This document shows, piece after piece, positions 9,897 through 20,850 of a DNA stretch of 64,000 nucleotides; position 1 is the first letter of the stretch; each line of letters starts with the position of its first letter. Origin of the DNA: Isoetes taiwanensis. Taxonomy: Eukaryota; Streptophyta; Lycopodiopsida; Isoetales; Isoetaceae. The position numbers were made by a program, and so were the translations under genes. Under the pieces are notes generated by a model that ran no database searches, was not told the DNA's origin, and saw only the letters and a program-made list of their open reading frames with translations. The DNA is taken from contig JAJEKV010000046.1 in the NCBI GenBank assembly GCA_021234155.1, positions 6,203,012 to 6,267,011 on the forward strand, given 5' to 3'.

Positions 9897-12800
9897 TGCA
9901 TACAATTTATTACTATTATACTTACACAATTATTAGAATTACTCTAAGGTAATATTTTTAAAACATTACTAGGATATTGCATTATCCCAATAACTTATCA
10001 ATTCATAACTCTATTAAAGCAAGGTACTTATTAGCCTTACTTAATACGACATTTAAGTTTATCAAGATTTAATAATTTCATATACAATTATCCTTCGAGG
10101 TACTCTTCATTCCTTGCAACACATTCCAACAAAACTTGTGTTGCAAGTCTTCGTAGCTCGACCTCCTTGCCCTCCGGAGCGCTCTATTGGCCCGCAGGTC
10201 AACACTACATTAATACCATTTTAATTATTAACAAAATTATGGTTATAAGGTAACCACCCATCTAATTAACTAAATGGATGCATGACTAATCTCTCGGCGT
10301 AGGAAGAGGATGCTTCTTCCATCGTGGCCGTGGAGACAGCGCCCTATAATGCCTAGGATGACAGTCATGCCTACACCTTTAGTGGCCTTTGGCATGAAGG
10401 ATGACGTCCTCCCCGTATTTGGGCGTGAAGGATCCTTCCCCTGGTAGGCATTGACTAGAGGTGCTTTCCTATCAATGCATTCCTGAATGACCTCTTATCT
10501 CTCGAGGTCGTCTACTTCCGTGGGACGGAATTAGACTTTTTAATCTACCTTCTACTCATCCAAGCGGAACCGCGGTCATGCCTACATTGACATTCCACCA
10601 CGTCCTAGAGATCACCGTAGTGGTCTCATCATCGGTAACAACGCATGCAACCCATACCTAGCATAGGCTGCATGCATAGATTAACATGAAACCTGCATGA
10701 TTTCTGCTGGCTCTTTTAATGCATGCGATTAACATAATTACCCTAAGGTAATATTTATGAATTAACATTATCATAGTATCAGATACATTACTTCCGATAG
10801 TACAATTATATTTACTCTAAACTTTGCAATATTTAAGGACTTTTAGATCGCGATTATTTTAACAATAACCCTGGTTTAGACCTATTGTTACATAGACAAG
10901 GTTTTAATTATCATACACAAGAATTAGATGTGCTTCTTATTCTCTTCCTTGGGTCCTGCATTACCCTTGGGAGTATATCCCTAAGATGCACTTAAGTATA
11001 TCTGAATTCTATTTTCTATTTATATTTATAAGGACCCGAGGTCATATAGCTATCCTTGGAAGGAATTGCATCCTTGCGAAGGATTAATTAACATGCTACC
11101 TCACATTACCGTTGTTATTTAACTTATTTCCCTATGATACATATACGTACAACAATTTCTATCCAGTTATTAGGATCTATATTTAACTTATCTATAAGAC
11201 ACATTAAAGCTTATAATGCATGCGCACACCTTACCTAAGGCTAGAACGATCCACCCATTGAGCCAAGGCGAGTAATTTTGGAGATGACTTGGTCGTTGCA
11301 TTGCTCCCATAGTTTTGCTCCACTTCATTAGTGTAGTTAGCTACTACGTCAGTCTCGCACGTTGAAGGCCTCCTGAGCACTAAGGTATCTGTCTATCTTA
11401 CGCTCTATTCGCTTCGGCCATTGCCGGAGTGAACTCTATTCTACGGGTCGGTCAATTCGATGCAAGTACGTTCAATCATAAGATTGAGCCCTCCCACTTT
11501 CTTCGAAAAGAAAATGGTCCTGCACCCCTTCAACGACGTTGTACACAACGTCATATCTATTCTCTCCCCTTAAGAGGTTATACGCTTCTTACTTAGCGCA
11601 TTACTTTACTAGCCTTAGCTAACATATATAACCATCTAAGATGGATGCACATATTATGTTATCATTTATTTCAATATAGTTATGGGTTACCTACTTGGTT
11701 AGAACGATTCTAAACCACAAGGTTTTGTCATGACGACAATTCCTTTTGTCTCAAAAGACTATTTGATTACTATAATTCTTATTTTAGATGTACCTTACAT
11801 GTATTATTCTTTTATATTCTAGAGATTCCCCTTTTCTTAGTTATTTAAACTCTTGGAATATTCCTACCAATCGAATTGATGCCATCGTAACAAGTTGGCC
11901 GGACTTGTTAGATTACTTCTTTTCTTTCGGTTGGATTATTCTTTTGGAGGTGCTAGATTTATACATGGTCAACAATTATCCTAGTAATGATTCCTTCTTA
12001 GCGAGGAGATCAATCTCACCAAGTGGTTTCAATACGTTGGATGACTGTTAGCAATCGTGTATAATTTTAGTCATTCCTATGCGTTTCCTTCCCAATCCTT
12101 GACGCTTAGCTCAATATTGGGGCAATCCTTTCAGCGAGATATCCGGCAATGCCTTCTAATCCCAATATGGATGTTGCCATCCGTACATTTAACCTACTAG
12201 GCCCCATGGCCTTAGATCCCTGAGCTTGCTAGAAGCTTATCCACTCGTTGCCTGCTTGAAGTAGCAAGGTACGTTCTTCCGAGTCGCTCGATACTTCAGT
12301 CTCCTTGACGGTGGCTCCCCTTTGATGTAGAGGTTGACTTTGTTCGTTAGAAGCTTCTCATTGCTGGTGGCTTGATGGTGTAGTTGATCACTTGAAATCT
12401 TCCATGCCGCTTTTCAAAAGCCTGAAGGTGGCGCCGTTGAAAAAGATCTTTCATCTTGAACTTTTTGTCTTGGCAGCTAAAGGACGACTCTGTATCCGAT
12501 ATTGTTTCTTCGACTCCATCGACGTCTCATACGTCGAGTCTTCTTGTTGCCTGAAGAGTGTTGAGGATGTTGATTGCTTCACCCCTGCAAATTGTCTGAC
12601 ATCTCTTCCTTTGATTTGTTACGCTATGGGAGGGAAGGAATAATAAGGGAACTATATATGCAAAGCATATCACTTACGTAATTACAATTACTACTAGAGC
12701 TATTAAGTCCCCCTTGTGCCTGCCTTCGAGTTGCACACCTACTCCTTGGTAATGTCATCGGTGTTCCTCCCGGTGCAATGGTGTTGACGATCTATATCTC

Positions 12801-15494
12801 CTATTTGTACGTCAGTCCGTACTCCGGGGTAACTTGTTGATATACTTGGGCCCTCCGATGTTTGTCGGCTATGGCACAACACGCTTTGCATCACATTCTA
12901 ACTAAAGGTGTGCTAGTCGTTGGTCGATGCTTCTTCGATCCCCGTTCTCGGCGGTAATTGTTCCCCTTCATGATACTTGGAGCTATTTGGAGGCGTCTCT
13001 TGAGGTCTGTTGGCGCTTCCTTTGGCTATACTCCTCCGAGTTGTTCTCTTCTGCAGATTGTTCTTTGAATCGTCCATCCTTGGGTTCACCCGATTGCATG
13101 CAAGTCCAAGTGCAAGTTATCGGCTCGCCTTCGCCTCACCTAATTGCTTCTCCATCGAAGCTTCCAATCTTCCTTGTTTGATCCTTCGGTCACATGGCTT
13201 GGACATTGTCCGTTCCTCGATCTTTATCGCCGTCTTTCTTGTCTTGAGGTACCCTCCGGTGGTTTCGATTGTGCCCGTCGGTTTGATCCTCCACATTTGC
13301 CTCTAGGGGGGCTGCGTGGAATAAGTCGGTTGCTAGCACTTCTCCAGCTTCAGTTCGGCCTTTGTCCCTCTATGCATGTCGGTCTCTCATTCAAGTAAAG
13401 CTTTGGCTCTCCTCCCCGCTGGCTATATTGTCGGGATGATGGATCCTTATATCTCTGCCTTTGACCCTTGAGTTGAAGAAGCACCTGCCATAGATATACT
13501 CTTGTCGTTAAATAGCCTGGCTATTATCTTGAACTCTCTTTTTGCCGAAGGTGCTTCAGTTGCTATCCTTGTCGTTAAGGTGTCGAATGCTTCTACCTTA
13601 GGCATTTGACGTGCCACATGTCGGAGATATGATCGGCTTCTTCTCTTCTAATTACTTGGTAGGAGTACCTGACGGCCATCACCTAGTTGTTGAAGGCATA
13701 TCTCCTCGTCGCAGGGCCTTTCGTAAGTGCATCTCCATCTAATACACGTGTCATAGCGCATCACCCTATATTACCACAAGGTGGAATTATGGTTGTGGAG
13801 ATGTTGCCTTCTTAGTTGGCTCGTTGATGTCGGGGTCGTTCCTCCTTCTATTGTTGAGGCCACTTTCGTGTCATAAGTTAGCCAAGTGTTGCCGCCACAA
13901 GAGGTAGTGGTGCGCCGACGATGCCCCGTGCAGCGTGATGATCTTGACATGACCGGTGTTGTCTCTTATTCTGACATTGGGTGGACGAGCGGTCTTCTAC
14001 TTGAGTGCACTTCCCGAAGTGTTTGGAGTCGAAAGGTTTGCTTGGGCTCGGTCGTTTCTCCCTCGTTCTTGCTCTTCCATTTTGATCTTGGGCTATAGTT
14101 GTGCTTCCTTGTTTCCTCATTTGGTAGTCGGCGAAGGAGCTTCCTGATCTAAGCGCTTAAATCAAGAAAAACATGACTTTAAACTCATGTTTCTCCACTA
14201 TATCTGTGAGCACCGGGATATACAATAGACATATACGCATTTACATTGGGATTTTAATTCATCCACTTTTTCAAAACAACTACTTAAGATCTACTTAAAT
14301 GTTTATACTCCTTTAGGGTTTCCCCTCCTCCTATCGCGTTTGATCCTTCGGTTTTGCTTGCATCTTCTTCGCTTACGGTTGACTCGGATTCCTTGAGATG
14401 CTTTGCTACTATTGTTGAGCTTCATGTCTGATCCGGGCTCGTCACCCCAAGTTCTGCGAAGAGTGTTCGCCGATGTGATCCCTTGAAAAAATGCTCCTCC
14501 TTAATGTGTATGTCTCCGTCGAAGGCATGCGGTGACCGCCAACGCCCCTATATGCAAGCAGTGTCGTTGCAAGGTTGTCGATGTGCGATGCCATTGATCG
14601 GTTGATCACCCGGTCATTGCAAATCGGCTTCTTGAATGTCTTCGGTTCCGAGATCGTGGTTGGTAGGCGTGCATTGTCATTCCTCCGTAGGTTGAATTTC
14701 TCGAAAGTGCCCCGCTTGATTGGGCTTTGCTTCATTCCGAGGTGCCTCTCCCCGCGCTTGGAAGTGTGGTCATCTCCATTGCGCCTACCCTAGCTACTTC
14801 TGGTTGCCTTTGCCTGATTTGTACCTGCTGGCTAGGTCGTCTCCTCTGTCCTTTGGATCCTATCCATTCGAGTCTCACACTCCTTGGCTGACGTAGTAAA
14901 GTCGTCCTTCCTTTGGTTTCTAGGTGTTTCTGGGTCCCGAATTCTTGTTCGAGCAGAATATTCTCCTCCTTGATCTTGCCCCTAATGCTGATATAGGCGT
15001 TCAAGTTGGAGATGTTCCTTCCCTGATATGCGTCTCCTTCCCCTCATGGTCTCCTACTTTTTGGAACCGATGAAAGTTCTCCTTCTGGTGCAAGGGAGCT
15101 GGAAGCTCGTCCTGGTCAGCCTTAGGTGCTTTGTGGTTGCCTAGCTTGATTGCTCCTTTTGTTGACGTTGCATTACATTCGCTTGAGCTGCTGGGCTGCA
15201 AGGTCGTGGTTGTCTTCCCTCCGGTTTCTATACGCTCCTGTGTCGCCATGACTTCTCTCCTCGATGAAAGATTATGCCCTCTGACCTTAGCTCGTGATGC
15301 CCACATGGCATCGATGTCTAACGTCTTCCTGCACCTGTATTTTGCTGCCTTGCATTCTTCCATTTGAAACTCATGTGCGTCGAGTTGGTGAAGGCGTCGA
15401 GATCCTCTTTCTGATGTTACCTCGTGGACGTGGTAGCCGGGAGGTTGACATCTAGAAAATTCTTGATGCCGTTGGTTACCAAATATTCTTCCCA

Positions 15495-16019
15495 TTTGAT
15501 GAAGGTTGATGATAGGTTGGTGGTGTTCTGTTCTACTCGTTTGTCAGTTGAGGTGTTTGTCGTTGTGCTTCCCTCTCTTGGGTCTGCCTTTTCGGTCTCC
15601 TCTTCTTATATGTGGCTAGGATCTTGATGTCTTCAAGAAGTTGCGCCTCTAGCTCTTCTGTGGCTCTGGCCCTGTACTTCGAAAGCAACGCTCGTATATT
15701 CTAGAGTCTAAGGGTCCACTTGAAGGGCTCTCCTACAACATTTTGGGCTCTATAAGCAAGCAAGATGGCTCGAGCAGCATTACTGGAGACATATCTATAA
15801 TCTCCAAGTCTATGGACATTAGGATGTGTGGTATGGCATGAAATGAGGGTTGTTTTGCAAAACCTCCATGATGTTTGAGGCGTACTCTAAGGTCCTAGCA
15901 AAGTTGGTTTGGGGGAGTCCAATCTCTACACATGGAGTGACTTGGGCAGCTCTAGACTCTAGCTTCTTTCTAGGTATCCTGGCAATAGGGAGTGTCAATG
16001 TGGCGCCTGTATAGGTCAA
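15495..16019 (-). pseudogene. Gag-like ORF remnant of the minus-strand gypsy element
   Basis: Minus-strand reading gives RKKLESRAAQVTPCVEIGLP, then after stops AILLAYRAQNVVGEPFKWT and a charged stretch ATEELEAQLLEDIKILATYK followed by KKRRPKRQTQERE. Position after the leader and a basic tail fit a gag or gag-like protein, but no family domain is certain. Stops at several points show it is dead. Confidence 0.4.
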
Positions 16020-16416
16020 ACTCTATTAGAAGGACACAAAATTAGGTCAAGGTTTATGCCTTTGGCATGAGCAGAGGTGATGTACCAACAGTTGGACTTG
16101 GGTTGCTATGCTGAGGTCTAGATGACTATAATAAAGGGGTGTTCTTGGGCACTTCTATGTAGGAGTAAGGCATCAGCTTTGCGCCGAGAGCAATACTTGT
16201 AAGGTACTAATGGGGTATGCTTCTATTTACAAACAAACCACAGTTTGGAAAAACAATTCAAGGGTTTGAGCAATTTTGGTCATTTTGAGCTAGGGTTTGA
16301 CATTTCTAGCCTAATTTGAGATCATAAATGGATTCTAGGCTGTCTAACGGTCCTATTGCAACAAATTTCAGGCCATTTAGAGCTCTCAGAGCTCTCATGG
16401 TGGGTTTGAAAAATCG

Positions 16417-17395
16417 GACCCCTCTAAGAGTGCGCGCGGAGGGTGTTAGGTTGGGACCTAAGTGGCCTCTGGCACACTCTTGGAGGTGTTGGTCTATCTA
16501 TGCCTAATGGATGCCAAGAACAAGTTCAAAGACATGAATTCCTACTTATTTTCCTCTTAACTGCAAGTTTCTTTGCTTATTTACTTCATTTGGAGCAGGT
16601 AAGTGGCTGATCAAGGGCCCAGTTGGCTGGACCCCTCTAAGAGTGCGCGAGGAGGGTGTTAGGTCCAGACCTAACTATGCCCTGGCACACCCTTAGAGGT
16701 GTTGGCCAAAATTTCACATTTACTCCTTAACTACTACTATACTTAATCCAATTTAAACAAATTAACATGCATTTCTAACTAATTGAAGCATTCTAAGCGG
16801 GATTCTATCATTACTTTTACAATTTGAGTAAGTTTTTATCAAATTCCGAAGTCGCTTTTAGGGGACCCCTCCAAGAGTGCGCGAGGAGGGTGTTAGGTCA
16901 TGACCTAACTATGCTCTGGCGCACCCTTAGAGGTGTTGGCCAAAATTTCACATTTACTCCTTAACTACTACTATACTTAATCCAATTTAAACAAATTAAC
17001 ATGCATTTCTAACTAATTGAAGCATTCTAAGCGGGATTCTATCATTACTTTTACAATTTGAGTAAGTTTTGATCAAATTTCGAAGTCGCTTTTAGGAGAC
17101 CCCTCCAAGAGTGCGCGAGGAGGGTGTTAGGTCATGACCTAACTATGCTCTGGCGCACCCTTAGAGGTGTTGCTCCAAATTTAATTTTTACTTACTACTT
17201 TTCTGTGTTTTAGCATACAAAGTTAGCTAATTCGAGCTTTTTAAATGGGATTTCATCTTTTCTTTTACAATTTAGGGTTCCTAAGGCCGAGTTCTAGAGC
17301 TCATATTGGGTGACCCCTCTAAGAGTGCGCGAGAGACTAATTAAGTATGGACCTAACATGCTCCTGGCGCACCCTTGGAGGTGTCGGCTAAAAAG
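16417..17395. repeat. Five spaced hairpin repeats in the gypsy leader
   Basis: Copies start with GACCCCT at 16417, 16630, 16864, 17098 and 17312, so the spacing is 213, 234, 234 and 214 bp. Each about 80-bp core pairs CTCTAAGAGTGCGC-type sequence with GCGCACCCTTAGAGG. The centre holds an inner inverted repeat, a perfect palindrome TTAGGTCATGACCTAA in copies 3 and 4. The 150-bp spacers of copies 2 and 3 are almost identical, showing recent tandem duplication. The unit lies between PBS and gag-like sequence. Confidence 0.85.
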
Positions 17396-17626
17396 TGACT
17401 AAAATTTATTAAGCTTTCCTAGGAAACTTTTCTCCTGTCTATTTCATCTTAATTATGTTCTCTAATTATCCTAATTCTAAATAATTACTAACTCTACCCC
17501 GGGAAGAAAAAATTTCCCACTACTCGAGGTTCGTGCTTGGGCTTTTATCTCCAAGACTGAATGTCTAGATTAGTTAGTTCCTATAGGATTACGGTCAGTG
17601 CTCGATCCTGGTTTGCCAAGATCAAA

Positions 17627-17638
17627 GCTCTGATACCA
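17627..17638 (-). other. Primer-binding site for initiator tRNA-Met
   Basis: On the minus strand TGGTATCAGAGC follows the LTR end after one A. This is the standard plant retrotransposon PBS complementary to the 3' end of tRNA-iMet, and it fixes the orientation and the LTR boundary. Confidence 0.92.
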
Positions 17639-17639
17639 T

Positions 17640-19169
17640 TGTGACGGCCCCAGCTCATATATGATGCCCTGATCGTATACAAACTGGAGATCATCCCTCA
17701 AACCAGCATCTGCTCGCTGACGTGAGGCCGTCCACCTAACATCGGGCTCTTGATGGTGGCCAAGAACCCGACGGGGAAGAATGGACGTGTCATTCATCCC
17801 GTCTCCCTCGGGATCGATCTAACTGCGGAAGCATAAACACACATGAGCACATGACATAAATCAACAATAACATACCCACCTCGAAGGGTGGTCCACCATA
17901 TCACAGTAGCTGCATCAACACATCAGTACATCAACATAACATAGGGAAGTCCTACCCAGGCTCAGACTCATGGGGAAAGACTGACGGCTTGGGCTCCCAA
18001 ATAGCAATGCAGACAGAATTCATGGCAAATGGATTTGGCTGGCATAGGAACATGGCCGTTGGGTAGTCCACTCCATCCGCCCCTCCTGTGCATACTTTGC
18101 AGATAGGCTGAAAAGTATTGGAGCCCCGACCGTAGCCCCTTGGGGTGAATAGCCGTAGGGGCTACTACTACTGGGGTTGCATCTCCCCCACCCAATGAGG
18201 CAGGAGGAGATCACTCCCCTCGTAAGGTTCATGCCAATCACAAAGTAGCTAGAGAGCCACCGTCAGATACGACTTGAACCCCTAGAAGATGATGCATCAC
18301 CCAAGAGGTGTCGAGCCCATACCCCGCCCCTCACGCAGCGTTGTGGTATTAGGCCCGCTCACAACGCTCCCCGGGCCGCCGCCACGCACTGCAGGGATCA
18401 ATCGTGATTAGACAAGCCCTCCCTTGTCACCCCGGTCTAGCTCCGCCACCCACGGCCAAAGCGGCTCTTATGCCGCAGCCGCATTAATTGGGAATTAATG
18501 GGCTAAAACTATGATCACAATACACAAGAGTGGCGCATAGAATGTCAAAACATCATCACAACAGAACTGAAAATAATAGAATACATCTATTCTAATCTAC
18601 CTAATCATACATGGTTAGGTTCCTTTGTTAGTGTCTATCATTCTTAGGTTGTAGGGGTCGCCTATAGCTAAGAATGAATGCTAAACCTACTGAAAGAGGC
18701 CTGATAACTCGGATCTACCTATCGAATCAACTGCTCACCCGCATCTTGGTCGGTTCCCACTCCCCTGAAAGCGTCCATGCTGCTGATCTCGGGTCTGCTG
18801 ATCTTGGGTCAAGCTGCAACCTAGGAAATCCGACTTCTCTGCTTCCGTTCAGGCGGAAATGCATCCTCTGCTGCTCCAATCCGAGACTCAGGGGCTGAAA
18901 CTGAAAGGGTTTCCCTTTTAGGGTTTATGCCCCTTTATCTCCACGCTTTTAGGGCTGGTCCCTTTTTGGTCAATGGGTCATTGCCACATGGCAAAAAGGG
19001 ATTATATTCACATGTTGCTTTAACATGTGCAATATAATGGTTCATAAGGTCATACCCTAGGGTACTACCCTTTACGGTCGCCGTGTACATGTCGTCTGAG
19101 TCGACATGTACTAGTGACGTGTCAGTATAATATACGTATTCATACCGTATATTATGCTGGAACGTCACA
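17640..19169 (-). repeat. 5' LTR of gypsy family L1 (minus strand)
   Basis: On the minus strand it starts TGTGACGTTCCAG and ends CCGTCACA, giving TGTGACG/CGTCACA inverted ends. Length is 1530 bp. A PBS follows directly. It matches 2629-4149 over its whole length with scattered substitutions and small indels. An ATAAAGG followed by AAACCCTAA near 18935 may be the transcription start region. ORFs inside are chance. Confidence 0.92.
19085..19155 (-). other. Paired hairpins at LTR start (minus-strand L1 copy)
   Basis: Perfect stems are 19085-19094 with 19102-19111 (GTACATGTCG/CGACATGTAC) and 19127-19136 with 19146-19155 (ATAATATACG/CGTATATTAT). They are identical in structure to the copy at 2634-2704. 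Confidence 0.85.
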
Positions 19170-20160
19170 CCAGTGGGGCCCCGACACAGGCGGCACCCAA
19201 GAGCAGGTCACCAGCCACACCTAAATGTGGTACCGGGGGCCATGCCACCACAACATAGAAAGTGGGAGCATTTTCTACTTGCATTTCCTTTTTTTTTTAG
19301 GCCGGAGGATGTCCGACGACTCGCCTGCGGCTATGGAGCTCGGTAGCCTTATTCATTTTTTTTATTTTTTTTTTCTAAGGCGCTCGCCCTATTCTTCATT
19401 TTTTTTCGTTACTGCTTACAGACCTTCAAAGTTTGCAAGCAAACAACGGTTTCTTCCAGTTGGACCGTTTCTGGCCATCCGTTTTTGCTTGCGGCCAGTT
19501 CCAGTAGCTTTTTTTGTTGCGGCCAGTTCCGGGTTCTTGGTTTTTTTGTTGCGGGCCAGCTTTTGTTCTTGGTTCTTGGTTTTTTTGTTGCAGCTAGTTT
19601 CTGTTCTTGGTTGCTATCGATTTTCTTTCGGCCATTTTGGATTTTGGCAGTAGTGGACTTCTTTTCCTTCATCTTGTGGACTTCGTTTCCTTCATCTTGC
19701 TATGATTAGCGCCTTCACAGAGGTAGGGGGATTATAAAGGTTCTTACAGTAGGTATTTTGCAACAGGGATTTCGTGTGGTAGACTTTTCTTGGGAGATTT
19801 GGCGAGAAGGCGCTTCAGGCTTCAGGTTCTAAGCTTCTTTTATTCTTGCATGTAGCTTAGAAAGCAAGCTAAAGAACTTCAGGTTCTGTTTTCGGTTCTT
19901 ACTACTTTATTCATGTTTTTGTAGTGTGGCTAAAGAGATATTTGCCACAGGGTTCGATTTTTGCCATTTGATTCTTCCAGATTTATTTGTGGGTTCAAAT
20001 TCCACATAGTACTACTAATGCTAACCGGTTGCAACCTGTAACTTTTACTGCTCAGAGAATTACTTCCCACTTTCCATTCCAGATTGTAGGGATATGCCAT
20101 TCGACAACCTCTGATTCATATTCAGACAAAAAATGCGACCCACTTGCCATGTTGTACAGA
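19170..20160. other. Low-complexity T-rich region with minisatellite
   Basis: No gene is supported. Around 19500-19615 a roughly 40-bp unit containing GTTCTTGGTTTTTTTGTTGC repeats about three times. The open frames across it are products of this low complexity. Confidence 0.55.
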
Positions 20161-20164
20161 GGGA

Positions 20165-20265
20165 GGATGGAGCCTACGAGATGATTGGAGTACACTGATC
20201 GGAGAGAGGCGAAGTGCACGTGTGCGAATTGAAGCTATATGTCTGCGCTTCTTCATGGGCAAATG
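20165..20265 (-). repeat. Short LINE 3'-region fragment
   Basis: The sequence GTGCGAATTGAAGCTAT and CTTCTTCATGGGCAAATG matches the minus-strand LINE region at about 28370-28430 (GTGCGAATGGAAGCTAT, CTTCTTGATGGGCAAATG). It is a sliver of the same LINE C-terminal coding region and abuts an LTR fragment. Confidence 0.6.
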
Positions 20266-20269
20266 TTAG

Positions 20270-20850
20270 GGTTGACCACTCTATCCACCTCTCCCGTGCA
20301 TAACTTGAAGATGGATTAAAACAGGCTTTGTCGTGACTGTAACCTGCCGGAGATGTAACCCCTTGATATCACCCAATGAGGCTACTCCGGGTTGCATCTC
20401 CACGATCCGATGAGGTAGGATGGGTTGCATCTCACATCCCATAAGACAATGGCTCGATAGCCGTCTAGAGGAACGTGGCGACACACGCCCTTACCCAACT
20501 AAAACCCTCAAAACAAGATTCAGGCCAACACCTACAACTCCTGAGGGTCATGGCGACACCATCGACCCAGGAAGTGTCGCACCCATACACGAAGTGATCG
20601 GCTATAAGCCTAGCTCGCTCAAGTCTCCAGTAGCCGTACTCAGCAGGGACTCCCTCTACCTGACCATTGACCCCGTTGTGTGGTGCTTAATCACTCCATA
20701 GCCTGGTGGGCTCTATGCAGGTCGCAATATAACAGGAACTAAATGGTCTAAACTAGAAGCATCATCTACACAAGACTACTAGGTCTCTACCCTCCTTCCC
20801 AACACAAGAGGTGCAAACATGATCAATCAACATCATATATCCACATAACA
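20270..20850 (-). repeat. Partial LTR related to gypsy family L2
   Basis: Reverse complement matches the interior of the LTRs at 30103 and 39622. Shared blocks include TGATCATGTTTG, GGGTAGAGACCTAG, GAGATGCAACCC (twice) and GAGTGGTCAACCCTA. Divergence is higher than between the two L2 LTRs, so this is an older or third subfamily. Neither LTR end is present. Confidence 0.75.

Larger units (their letters stand above)
9897..17638 (-). mobile_element. Decayed internal region of a minus-strand gypsy element
   Basis: This region lies downstream of a primer-binding site (17627-17638) and its LTR (17640-19169), reading leftwards. About 11860-12025 aligns in reverse complement with 35860-36020 inside the complete gypsy element (shared CTCGCTAAGAAGGA and AAGTCCGGCCAACTT blocks), which proves relatedness. 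From the PBS the order is a leader with hairpin repeats, gag-like ORF pieces and degenerate sequence. No intact pol motif could be read, and no 3' LTR is present before the LINE end at 9896. The part 9900-11700 is AT-rich with nothing I can name. The opposite-strand ORFs here have no recognisable content. Confidence 0.7.

Noticed and set aside
16417-17395. Regular direct repeats resembling a CRISPR array
   Set aside because: Units are about 80 bp with 130-150 bp spacers, the spacers are themselves nearly identical, and the context is a plant retrotransposon leader.
17570-18241. Several 70-75 codon ORFs near 17570-18241
   Set aside because: They lie inside an LTR and recur in the other LTR copy at 3574-4253 without coding conservation.
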